Shown: piece after piece, positions 16,871 to 25,173 of the stretch
Numbering within the stretch: position 1 is the stretch's first letter
How the letters are laid out: every line of letters starts with the position of its first letter
Source of the DNA: AC-51 sp963749895
Lineage (GTDB): Bacteria > Actinomycetota > UBA4738 > HRBIN12
Direction: 5' to 3'
Assembly (NCBI GenBank): GCA_963749895.1
Contig: CAVVOG010000003.1
Span: 744,001 to 808,000 of the forward strand
DNA: 64,000 bases
Translations under genes and position numbers: made by a program
Notes under the pieces: model-generated
Told to the model about the DNA's origin: nothing
The model's input: the letters and a program-made list of their open reading frames with translations, nothing else
The model's database searches: none

Positions 16871-17803
16871 ATGCGGAAGTTCCTGGTGGGGGTGGCGCTG
16901 CTGGCGATCGTCGCCACGGCATGCTCCGAGGAGAGCGAGACGGCCAGCCCGGCCGACTCAGGGAGCGAGACCACGTCGACGTCGGCGGCGCCGGCGACCG
17001 CCGCCGAGTGCGCGGAGGGCGCCGCGTTCGTGGCCGACGGGGTCCTCACGGTGGGTACCGACAACCCCGCGTACCCGCCGTACTTCCAGGGCGGCAGCGA
17101 GAAGGGCTCCGACTGGAAGATCAACGACCCGAACAACGGCGAGGGCTTCGAATCGGCCGTCGCGTACGCGATCGGGGACCGGATGGGCTTCGCGTCCGAC
17201 CAGGTGTCGTGGACGATCGTGAAGTTCGCGCAGTCCTACGCGCCCGGTCCGAAGACGTTCGACTTCGACATCAACCAGATCTCGTTCTCGAACAAGCGTG
17301 CGCAGGCCGTCGACTTCAGTGAGAGCTACTTCGACGTGAACCAGTCCGTCGTGGTCGTGAACGACACGCCGATCACGGAGGCGACGAGCGTCGCCGACCT
17401 GGCGTCGTTCACGCTGGCGGCGCCTATCGGGACGACGAGCGCCGACCTGATCACGGACTACATCGGTGCCGAGGCGGCCACGTATCAGACCCTGAACGAC
17501 GCCGTCGCGGCGCTCAACGCCGGTCAGGTGGACGGCATCGTGGTGGACTATCCGACCGCCCTGTACATCGCCGACCCGTTCGTCCAGCAGGTGGACAACA
17601 GCACCGTCCTGGCGCAGTTCCCCAACGATGCGGTCGAGGGTGGCGAGTACTTCGGGACGGTGCAGGCGAAGGACAGCCCGCTCACGCCGTGCATCGACCT
17701 CGCCCTGCAGGAGATGAAGGCCGACGGCACGCTCGACGCGATCACGACCGAGTGGCTGTCGGAGAAGACGAACGTCGGCGAGGTCCCCGTCTGGTCGAAG
17801 TGA
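16871..17803 (+). CDS. Amino-acid ABC transporter substrate-binding lipoprotein (family 3)
   Basis: A 310-residue receptor lipoprotein. The signal peptide ends at Cys18 (VATAC), followed by an acidic Ser/Thr linker and a family-3 solute-binding domain (GVLTVGTDNPAYPPYF, then FDFDINQISFSNKRAQAVDFS). It belongs with the permease and ATPase that follow. Its sequence differs clearly from the receptor at 2799, so it probably has a different ligand range. Confidence 0.92.
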   Translation: MRKFLVGVALLAIVATACSEESETASPADSGSETTSTSAAPATAAECAEGAAFVADGVLTVGTDNPAYPPYFQGGSEKGSDWKINDPNNGEGFESAVAYAIGDRMGFASDQVSWTIVKFAQSYAPGPKTFDFDINQISFSNKRAQAVDFSESYFDVNQSVVVVNDTPITEATSVADLASFTLAAPIGTTSADLITDYIGAEAATYQTLNDAVAALNAGQVDGIVVDYPTALYIADPFVQQVDNSTVLAQFPNDAVEGGEYFGTVQAKDSPLTPCIDLALQEMKADGTLDAITTEWLSEKTNVGEVPVWSK

Positions 17804-17825
17804 CGGATCGAACGCCGAGGTCGGG

Positions 17826-18704
17826 GTGACCCCCCAGGACGATCGGACGGACGCCGGCCCTCTCTCCGAGGGCCGGCGTTCGCGTCTGGCCGGGTCCCTC
17901 CGGCAGGAGGGGGCCAAGGGGGTCCTGATCGCGACCCTCAGCACCGTCGTCGTGCTCGGGCTGGTCGTCTACATGGTCACCAGCTCGCCGTACTGGGCCG
18001 AGGTCAAGGCGAGCTTCTTCAACCGAGAGGTGTTCCAGGAGACCTTCCCTGACATCCTCGAGGATTTCCGCCGCAACATCCTGTGGTTCATGATCGCGGA
18101 GCCGATCATCCTGGTCTGGGCGCTCCTGCTCGCCGTCCTCCGGTCGCTCCGCGGCCCGGTCTTCTTCCCGCTACGGCTGCTCGCCACGATCTACGTCGAC
18201 CTGTTCCGTGGGGTTCCGACCCTCCTCGTGGTCTACCTCCTCGGCTTCGGCGTCCCGGCGCTCGGGATCCCCGGGTTGCCGATCCAAGGCGCGTTCTGGG
18301 GGATGGTCGGCCTGATCTTGAGCTACTCGGCGTACGTGGCGGAGGTGTACCGAGCCGGGATCGAATCGGTGCACCCGAGCCAGACCGCCGCTGCCAGGGC
18401 CCTCGGCCTCTCGCGCGTGCGGACGCTGCGCTACGTCGTGATCCCCCAGGCGGTCCGGCGGGTGATCCCGCCGCTGATGAACGACTTCATCGCGCTCCAG
18501 AAGGACACCGCCCTGATCTCCGTGGTCGCGGGGACGTTGCCCGAGGCGTTCACGACGAGTCAGGTGTACGCCGCGGGTCTGTTCAACTTCACGCCGATCC
18601 TCGGCGCGGCGCTGTGCTTCCTCCTGATCACGATCCCGCTCACGCGTTTCACCGACTGGCTGCTGGAGCGTCAGCGTCGGCAGCGGATGGCGGCGGCCGC
18701 ATGA
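17826..18704 (+). CDS. Amino-acid ABC transporter permease
   Basis: A 292-residue permease with the binding-protein-dependent transport domain (EAA-loop segment AAARALGLSRVRTLRYVV) and about five transmembrane helices. The start is somewhat uncertain: GTG 17826 is the only normal start codon before the first membrane helix, but its first 20 codons contain a perfect 12-bp hairpin. It ends in an ATGA overlap with the ATPase gene. It lacks the extra N-terminal helices of the permease at 3727. Confidence 0.9.
   Translation: MTPQDDRTDAGPLSEGRRSRLAGSLRQEGAKGVLIATLSTVVVLGLVVYMVTSSPYWAEVKASFFNREVFQETFPDILEDFRRNILWFMIAEPIILVWALLLAVLRSLRGPVFFPLRLLATIYVDLFRGVPTLLVVYLLGFGVPALGIPGLPIQGAFWGMVGLILSYSAYVAEVYRAGIESVHPSQTAAARALGLSRVRTLRYVVIPQAVRRVIPPLMNDFIALQKDTALISVVAGTLPEAFTTSQVYAAGLFNFTPILGAALCFLLITIPLTRFTDWLLERQRRQRMAAAA
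17851..17879 (+). other. 12-bp GC hairpin at SBP/permease junction
   Basis: acgccggccctc pairs perfectly with gagggccggcgt around loop tctcc, 47 nt after the SBP stop. Same position in the operon as the hairpins at 3756 and 45440, and likewise no T-run. Likely a processing, stability or attenuation element that sets the SBP:permease ratio. Confidence 0.65.
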
Positions 18705-19447
18705 GCCAGGCGATCCGTATCGAAGGCGTCCACAAGTCCTTCGACGACCTCGAGGTGTTGCGGGGCATCGATCTCGAGATGGATGACCACGAGGTCGTAT
18801 GCCTGATCGGTGCGAGCGGGTCGGGGAAGTCGACGCTCCTGCGATGCCTGAACCTCCTCGAGCCGATCGACCGCGGCCGGATCTGGATCGAGGGCGAAGA
18901 GGTGACCGGGGTGGGGGTCGATCAGAACGCCGTCCGTCGCCAGGTCGGGATCGTCTTCCAGTCCTTCAACCTGTTCCCGCACATGACGGTCCTGCGCAAC
19001 GTCACGCTGGCCCCGACGAAGGTGCTGGGTCTCACCCGGCACGACGCGGACGGGCGGGCGCATGAACTCCTGGGGCGGTTCGGGCTGGACGAGAAGGCCG
19101 CCGAGTACCCGGACAAGCTGTCCGGGGGCCAGCAGCAGCGCGTCGCGATCATCCGTGCGCTCGCGATGGAGCCGGACATCCTCCTGCTCGACGAGGTCAC
19201 GAGCGCCCTCGACCCGGTGCTGGTGGCGGAGGTCCTCGACGCGATCCGCGAGCTCGCGCATCAGGGCATGACGATGGTGATCGCCACGCACGAGATGGGG
19301 TTCGCCCGCGACGTCGCGAGCCGAGTGGCGTTCCTGCACGAGGGCCGGATCCTCGAGGAGGGGGAGCCGGACCGGATCTTCTCCACGCCGGAGCAGGAGG
19401 AGACCCGGAGGTTCCTCGACCGGATCATCGCCGCCGGCCGGATGTGA
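18701..19447 (+). CDS. Amino-acid ABC transporter ATP-binding protein
   Basis: A 248-residue ATPase of the GlnQ/HisP class: Walker A GASGSGKST, Q-loop VFQSFNLFPHMT, signature LSGGQQQR, Walker B ILLLDEV and H-loop ATHEMGFARD. The residue after the Walker B Glu is Val rather than the usual Pro (DEV instead of DEP), a tolerated variant. ATG 18701 overlaps the permease stop. It completes the second amino-acid importer. Confidence 0.94.
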   Translation: MSQAIRIEGVHKSFDDLEVLRGIDLEMDDHEVVCLIGASGSGKSTLLRCLNLLEPIDRGRIWIEGEEVTGVGVDQNAVRRQVGIVFQSFNLFPHMTVLRNVTLAPTKVLGLTRHDADGRAHELLGRFGLDEKAAEYPDKLSGGQQQRVAIIRALAMEPDILLLDEVTSALDPVLVAEVLDAIRELAHQGMTMVIATHEMGFARDVASRVAFLHEGRILEEGEPDRIFSTPEQEETRRFLDRIIAAGRM

Positions 19448-19533
19448 CGGGGATCTTGCACCGCATCCTGCGTCCAGGTTGCGGCCGGGCACGAGGTGCC
19501 AGATGGCTCGTTCCGGCGACGGCGTCGTCGCCG

Positions 19534-19539
19534 TAGGCT
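19534..19539 (+). promoter_or_regulatory. -10 box of membrane-anchored protein gene (leaderless)
   Basis: TAGGCT, then 7 nt, then ATG 19547. Confidence 0.55.
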
Positions 19540-19546
19540 CGGGGGC

Positions 19547-20296
19547 ATGCCTCGATCGCGTATCCCACCCCGGCCTGATCGAGACACTCCCGCTCGTGCG
19601 CCCGGGTTCCCGTGGGCGACGGTATCGATCGTCGCGATGGTATCTGGGATGGTCCTTCTCACGGTCGTGGCGGGGTGGGGCCTGGCGCGCGGGTCGAGCG
19701 GGCCTTCCCCGCGAGCATCGATGAGCCCGTCACCGGCGACCGATCCCCTTCCGTCACCCTCCTCGTCGCCGAGCGTCGACCTCCCGGAACCGCCGTTCCG
19801 ACTGCGGGGTGTCCGGATCGAGGGGCTGCCGTCCGAGGCGTGGCGTCAGTGGATCGCGTCGGACGGGTCGTTCGTGATCGAAGCTCCCGGTCCGGGGATC
19901 CTCGCCCGCGGCGACCGTGAGGGACTGTGGTTCGCTCGCTTCCAGACGTACGTTGCGAGCCTCGACCTCTCCATCGAACCGGCGCCCCCGGGTCACCGGC
20001 CGAGCAGCCTGGCGAGGACCCAGGTCGAAGGATGGGGCAGAGGGCTCGACGAGGGACCGCCTGGACCGGCCGTGCCGGTGCGCGCCGGCCGTGCCGTCGG
20101 GTGGGAGGTGGTGGTCCCCGACGATGCAGGCGGATCGCGCTGGTTCCTGCGGGTCTACGTCCACGGGGGGCGCATCTACTACCTGTCCGTCCGACAATCG
20201 GCCGGCGACCCGGAGTCGGCTCGATACCGGCGCCGGTACCTGGGCTCGTTCGAGGCGCCGGCCCCGTCGAGCGAGCTTGTCGTCCAGGGAACCTAG
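19547..20296 (+). CDS. Single-pass membrane-anchored protein of unknown function
   Basis: A 249-residue protein not recognised as a named family. It has a basic N-terminus, one transmembrane helix at about residues 23-46, a Ser/Pro-rich linker (about 48-80) and an extracytoplasmic globular domain of about 165 residues with alternating hydrophobic strands (WFLRVYVHGGRIYYLSV). ATG 19547 was chosen over ATG 19496 because a TAGGCT box ends 7 nt before it and the upstream residues are Arg-rich low-complexity. It sits 9 bp before uvrB, whose own promoter overlaps its last codons. Confidence 0.7.
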   Translation: MPRSRIPPRPDRDTPARAPGFPWATVSIVAMVSGMVLLTVVAGWGLARGSSGPSPRASMSPSPATDPLPSPSSSPSVDLPEPPFRLRGVRIEGLPSEAWRQWIASDGSFVIEAPGPGILARGDREGLWFARFQTYVASLDLSIEPAPPGHRPSSLARTQVEGWGRGLDEGPPGPAVPVRAGRAVGWEVVVPDDAGGSRWFLRVYVHGGRIYYLSVRQSAGDPESARYRRRYLGSFEAPAPSSELVVQGT

Positions 20297-20299
20297 ACT
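20294..20299 (+). promoter_or_regulatory. -10 box of uvrB (leaderless)
   Basis: TAGACT overlaps the stop codon of the preceding gene and ends 6 nt before the GTG of uvrB. No GAAC-N4-GTTC LexA box is visible nearby. Confidence 0.6.
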
Positions 20300-20305
20300 G
20301 ACCCG

Positions 20306-22327
20306 GTGCCGCCCTTCAAGGTCGTGTCCGAGTTCCAGCCCGCCGGCGACCAGCCGCAGGCGATCGACGGCCTGACCGAACTTGTCCAGCGCGGCGAGCC
20401 GCACGTGACGCTGCTCGGCGCCACGGGGACCGGCAAGACCTTCACGGTCGCCCATCTGGTCGAGCGGCTGCAGCGCCCGACGCTGGTGATGGCCCCGAAC
20501 AAGTCGCTCGCGGCGCAGCTCGCGAACGAGTTCCGCGAGGTCTTCCCCGACAACGCCGTCGAGTACTTCGTCTCGTACTACGACTACTACCAACCGGAGG
20601 CCTACCTCCCGACGACCGACACGTACATCGAGAAGGACTCGTCGATCAACGAGGAGATCGAGCGTCTCAGGCACTCCGCGACCGCGGCCCTGCTCACCAG
20701 GCGTGACGTCTTGATCGTCGCGAGCGTCTCGGCGATCTACGGGCTGGGCTCGCCCGAGGAGTACGAGGGACAGCTGCTGCGTGTGTACCGGGGGACGGAG
20801 GTCCCGCTCGACGTCGCGATCCAGCGGCTCGTGGACATCCAGTACCAGCGCAACCAGGTCAGCCGCGCTCGTGGGACGTTCCGGCTCAACGGCGACACCC
20901 TCGAGATCTTCCCGACGTACGAGACCGTCGGCTACCGGATCGAGTGGTGGGGCGACACCGTCGAGCGGATCTCGCAGTTCGACCCGACCACCGGCGAGGT
21001 CGTGAAGGACGACATCGTCGACCACACCACGTTCCCGGCGACGCACTACGTCGCGTCCGAGGACCGGATGAAGCAAGCGATCGTCACGATCGAGGAGGAG
21101 CTCGTCGAACGGCTGGCCGAGTTCGAGCGCACGGGGAAGCTCCTCGAGGCCGAACGGCTGCGGATGCGGACCACCTACGACCTCGAGATGCTCCGCGAGA
21201 TCGGGTTCTGCAGCGGGATCGAGAACTACTCCCGTCACATCGACGGCCGCAGCGCCGGAACCGCGCCGTTCACGCTGCTCGACTACTTCCCCGACGACTA
21301 CCTCGTCGTCCTCGACGAATCCCACGTGACGGTGCCCCAGCTCCACGGGATGTACGAGGGCGACATGTCGCGAAAATCGACGCTCGTCGAGTACGGGTTC
21401 CGGCTGCCCAGTGCGGTCGACAACCGGCCGCTCCGGTTCGAGGAGTTCACCGAGCGCGCGCAGCAGGTCGTGTACATGAGCGCGACACCCGGCCCGTACG
21501 AGCTGCGGGTCTCCGGCGGCAACATCGTCGAGCAGATCGTCCGCCCCACCGGCCTGATCGACCCCGAGGTCGAGATCCGGCCGACGAAGGGCCAGGTGGA
21601 CGATCTGATCGAGGAGATCCGGCGGCGTGCCGAGAAGGAGCAGCGCGTCCTGGTCACGACGCTCACGAAGAAGATGGCCGAGGACCTCACCGACTACCTC
21701 GTCGAGATGGGGATCCGCGTGCGGTACCTCCACTCCGAGGTGGACACGATCCAGCGGATCGAGATCGTGCGGGACCTACGGCTGGGGGAGTTCGACGTCC
21801 TCGTCGGGATCAACCTGCTCCGCGAGGGACTCGACCTCCCCGAGGTCTCGCTCGTCGCGATCCTCGACGCGGACAAGGAGGGGTTCCTCCGCTCCGAGAC
21901 GTCGCTGATCCAGACGATCGGCCGGGCCGCCCGCAACGTGGAGGGCACCGTCTTGATGTACGCGGACCAGGTCACCGACTCGATGAAGACCGCGATCTCG
22001 GAGACGCAGCGACGACGCCAGATCCAGATGGCGTACAACATCGAGCACGGGATCGATCCCCAGACGATCCGTAAGAACGTCACCGACATCCTTCTGTCGC
22101 TGCGTGGCGAGGGTGCGCCGGCGACCGCTCCGAAGAAGGAGCGCCGCAAGAAGGCCGCCCACCCCGAGATGCCGTCGGACGAACTCGAGCGTCTGATCCT
22201 CGGCCTCGAGGAGGAGATGCACCAGGCGGCGAAGGATCTCCGGTTCGAGTACGCGGCGAGGCTCCGCGACGAGGTCCACGAGCTCCGCAGGGAGCTGAAG
22301 CAGCTCCGCGACGCCGGCGTCGCCTAG
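20306..22327 (+). CDS. uvrB: Excinuclease ABC subunit B
   Basis: A 673-residue damage-verification helicase of nucleotide excision repair. Walker A GATGTGKTF is near residues 39-47, the DNA-inserting beta-hairpin contains YYDYYQPEAYLP near 90-105, helicase motifs include LDESH, YMSATP and IGRAARN, and the C-terminal UVR motif (DLRFEYAARLRDEV, near 645) contacts UvrC. GTG 20306 gives the conserved start F-K-V-V-S-E-F-Q-P-A-G-D-Q-P. It converges with the GMC oxidoreductase gene, sharing the tetranucleotide CTAG for both stops. Confidence 0.97.
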   Translation: MPPFKVVSEFQPAGDQPQAIDGLTELVQRGEPHVTLLGATGTGKTFTVAHLVERLQRPTLVMAPNKSLAAQLANEFREVFPDNAVEYFVSYYDYYQPEAYLPTTDTYIEKDSSINEEIERLRHSATAALLTRRDVLIVASVSAIYGLGSPEEYEGQLLRVYRGTEVPLDVAIQRLVDIQYQRNQVSRARGTFRLNGDTLEIFPTYETVGYRIEWWGDTVERISQFDPTTGEVVKDDIVDHTTFPATHYVASEDRMKQAIVTIEEELVERLAEFERTGKLLEAERLRMRTTYDLEMLREIGFCSGIENYSRHIDGRSAGTAPFTLLDYFPDDYLVVLDESHVTVPQLHGMYEGDMSRKSTLVEYGFRLPSAVDNRPLRFEEFTERAQQVVYMSATPGPYELRVSGGNIVEQIVRPTGLIDPEVEIRPTKGQVDDLIEEIRRRAEKEQRVLVTTLTKKMAEDLTDYLVEMGIRVRYLHSEVDTIQRIEIVRDLRLGEFDVLVGINLLREGLDLPEVSLVAILDADKEGFLRSETSLIQTIGRAARNVEGTVLMYADQVTDSMKTAISETQRRRQIQMAYNIEHGIDPQTIRKNVTDILLSLRGEGAPATAPKKERRKKAAHPEMPSDELERLILGLEEEMHQAAKDLRFEYAARLRDEVHELRRELKQLRDAGVA

Positions 22328-24009
22328 CCCTTCCGCTGCTCCAGCGGCATGCCGGTTCCGTGCCGGTAGAAATCCACCATCTCCGGCGCGAGCGGGGTGT
22401 TCCCGGCGATCAGGTCCGCGGCCTTCTCGGCGACCATCATCACCGGCGCGTAGATGTTCCCGTTCGTCACGTACGGGAACACGCTCGCGTCGACGACCCG
22501 GAGCCCCTCGACGCCGTGCACGCGCATCGTGAGCGGGTCGACGACGGCCATGTCGTCGCTCGACGGACCCATCCGTGCGGTGCACGAGGGATGCAAGGCG
22601 GTCTCGCCGTCCTTCGCGACCCACCCGAGGACCTCGTCGTCGGTCCCGACCGTCGGTCCGGGGGAGGTCTCCCCACCGCTGAAGGGCTCGAAGGCGGGTG
22701 CCTCGAGGATCGAGCGGGCCACGCGGATCGCCTCGACCCACTCGCGACGGTCCTGGTCGGTCGACAGGTAGTTGAAGGTGATCGCGGGGTGGACGCGCGG
22801 ATCGGTGGACCGCAGCCTCAACGTGCCGCGCGCGTCGGAGTACATCGGACCGATGTGCACCTGGTAGCCGTGCTCCCCGGCCGGCGCCGAGCCGTCGTAG
22901 CGGATCGCGATCGGCAGGAAGTGGAACATCAGGTTCGGGTACGCGACGTCCTCGTTCGACCTGACGAACCCCCCCGCCTCGAAGTGGTTCGTGGCGCCCG
23001 GACCGCTCCGGAGGAACAGCCACTGGGCCCCGATGAACGGACGGCGCCACATCTTCAGGTTGGGCTGGATCGACACGGGTTGGGTGCAGACATGCTGCAC
23101 GTAGACCTCGAGGTGGTCCTGGAGGTTGCGTCCGACCCCGGGCAGGTCCTGGACGACGTCGACCCCGAGCGAGCGGAGGTCGTCCGCGGGTCCGATCCCC
23201 GAGAGCTGCAGGAGGTGGGGGGAATTGAAGGCCCCACCGCACAGGATCACCTCGCCGGCGCGCACGCGCTGCGGAGCGCCCTTCGATCCCTGCGTGAACT
23301 CGACCCCGACCGCGCGCGATCCCTGGAACACGATCTTCGACACGGAGGCACGCGTCCGAACCTCGAGGTTCTTGCGGCTCATCACCGGACGGAGGTACGC
23401 GCGAGCGGCCGACAGCCGCCTCCCTCGGTGCACGTTGCGGTCGAACGGCGCGAAGCCCTCCTGCCGGTATCCGTTCACGTCCGCAGTCAGCGGGTACCCG
23501 GCCTGCTGGACCGCCTGGAAGAAGGCGCCGAACAGCGGGCTCGTCGCGGGGCCACGCTCCAGCACGAGCGGGCCACTGTGTCCGCGGAACGGATCGTCGA
23601 GATCCGCTGCCAGGCAGGTTTCCATCCGCTTGAAGTAGGGAAGGCAGTGCGCGTAGTCCCAGGTCTCCATCCCCGCGTCGGAGGCCCATCGCTCGTAGTC
23701 GAGCGGGTTCCCCCGCTGGAAGATCATGCCGTTGATGCTGCTCGATCCCCCGAGCACCTTCCCCCGCGCGTGATAGATCCGCCGGCCGTTCATGTGGGGC
23801 TCCGGCTCCGACTCGTACTTCCAGTCGTAGTGCTTCGAGCCGATCGGGAACGCGAGCGCGGCCGGCATGTGGATGAACACGTCCCACCAGGAGTCGTTGC
23901 GCCCTGCTTCCAAGACGAGGACCTGGATCGACGGGTCGGTGCTGAGTCGGTTCGCCAGCGCGCTGCCGGCAGATCCGCCGCCGACGATCACGTAGTCGTA
24001 CGCCGCCAT
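22324..24009 (-). CDS. GMC-family FAD oxidoreductase (choline-dehydrogenase-like)
   Basis: A 561-residue glucose-methanol-choline oxidoreductase. The FAD motif is GGGSAG at residues 10-15, the second signature GGSSSINGMIFQRG follows, and the C-terminal active-site region has LHPSCTARMG and VTNGNIYAPVMMVAEKAADLI. It oxidises an alcohol, possibly choline or another polyol or alcohol; no betaine-aldehyde dehydrogenase is nearby to support choline. ATG 24009 is the start expected for the family; the longer frame upstream is shadow sequence. Confidence 0.93.
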   Translation of the reverse strand: MAAYDYVIVGGGSAGSALANRLSTDPSIQVLVLEAGRNDSWWDVFIHMPAALAFPIGSKHYDWKYESEPEPHMNGRRIYHARGKVLGGSSSINGMIFQRGNPLDYERWASDAGMETWDYAHCLPYFKRMETCLAADLDDPFRGHSGPLVLERGPATSPLFGAFFQAVQQAGYPLTADVNGYRQEGFAPFDRNVHRGRRLSAARAYLRPVMSRKNLEVRTRASVSKIVFQGSRAVGVEFTQGSKGAPQRVRAGEVILCGGAFNSPHLLQLSGIGPADDLRSLGVDVVQDLPGVGRNLQDHLEVYVQHVCTQPVSIQPNLKMWRRPFIGAQWLFLRSGPGATNHFEAGGFVRSNEDVAYPNLMFHFLPIAIRYDGSAPAGEHGYQVHIGPMYSDARGTLRLRSTDPRVHPAITFNYLSTDQDRREWVEAIRVARSILEAPAFEPFSGGETSPGPTVGTDDEVLGWVAKDGETALHPSCTARMGPSSDDMAVVDPLTMRVHGVEGLRVVDASVFPYVTNGNIYAPVMMVAEKAADLIAGNTPLAPEMVDFYRHGTGMPLEQRKG

Positions 24010-24075
24010 GGGACGGGAGCATGGCGCAAACGGGATCGCGGCGCATCCCGTCGTTGCCGGGGCCGCAACGGCGGC

Positions 24076-24081
24076 TATCGT
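24076..24081 (+). promoter_or_regulatory. -10 box of amidohydrolase gene (leaderless)
   Basis: TATCGT, then 7 nt, then GTG 24089. This supports GTG 24089, in a frame different from the bulk of the gene, as the true start. Confidence 0.55.
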
Positions 24082-24088
24082 GCTCGTC

Positions 24089-25118
24089 GTGACCCTGCTG
24101 TCGATCCACGCGCCGAAGGGATGGCTCGGGCCGGGCCTCGTCGTCGAGGACCTCCGCGTGACGGTCGAGGCGGGTGTCGTGCTCGAGGCGGGACCGGCCA
24201 TCGCCACTCCGCGACGCAGAGGAGATCTTCGTCGACGGGTTCCTGATGCCTGCCGTCGCCGACCGCCACGTCCACGTCGAGCTCTCCGATCCCGTGGCGA
24301 TCGTGCGGGGCGGGGTCACGGCCGTCCGCGATCTGGCCTGGCCACCGGACCGGATCTTCCCGTTGGCGGCGCTGTCGGAGATGCCGTCGTTCGAAGGACC
24401 GTTGATCCGCGCATGCGGTCCGATGCTCACGACCGACGGCGGGTACCCGACGCGTGCCGAGTGGGCGCCCGAGGGTACGGGACGAGCGGTGTGGGGACCC
24501 GAGGACGCCGCCGGTGCGGTGGGCGAGATCCGAGAGGCGGGCGGCACCGCCGTCAAGGTCGGTCTCAACGCGGAAGCAGGTCCCACCCTGACCGATGCCG
24601 AGCTGCTGGCGATCGTCGACGCGGCCCGCACGGCGGACCTGCCCGTCACGGTCCACGCGCAGGGGGCGGGGCAGGTGGAGCGTGCGCTCGGCGCCGGCGT
24701 GGACGAGCTCGCGCACACGCCGTGGACGCCGCTGCCGGACGACGTGATCCGCGCTGCCGCCGCGACGCTGCGGATCGTCTCCACCCTGGACATCTGCGGG
24801 TACGGACGCGACACCCCCGAGCTGACGACGGCCCTCGACAACCTCCGACGCTTCGTCGAGGCAGGAGGCGAGGTCGTCTACGGGACCGACCTCGGCAACG
24901 GGGCCATCCCCCCGGGGATCCATCCGCGAGAGGTGGCCCTGCTGGCCGAGGCCGGGATCACCGGCGACGCGCTCCTCGCGGCTCTGGCTAGGGCGCCGCT
25001 CGTCTCGGGGGCGCCCGCCGACCTCGTGGTCCTCGGGAGCGATCCGCTCGAGGGGATCGAGGCCTTCACCGATGTGCGGCTCGTGATGCGTGCCGGTCGG
25101 ATCGTCGGCCCCGGATGA
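24089..25118 (+). CDS. Imidazolonepropionase-like amidohydrolase, interrupted by a 1-nt frameshift
   Basis: A metal-dependent amidohydrolase read in two frames. From GTG 24089 the first frame gives TLLSIHAPKGWLGPG and the beta-sandwich start. After about base 24208 the sense continues in the frame one base later (RDAEEIFVDGFLMPAVADRHVHVEL). One extra base near 24209 explains it; the total length is one more than a multiple of three. All expected metal ligands are present: HVH, His in TVHAQG, His in LAHTPW and Asp in YGTDLGNG. The uninterrupted part alone begins around 24174. Either a recent mutation or a sequence error. Confidence 0.75.
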
Positions 25119-25173
25119 GCCAGGGACCCCGCTGGCTTCAGGCGCCTCCGAGCGGCGTCGATATCCGAGAAGC

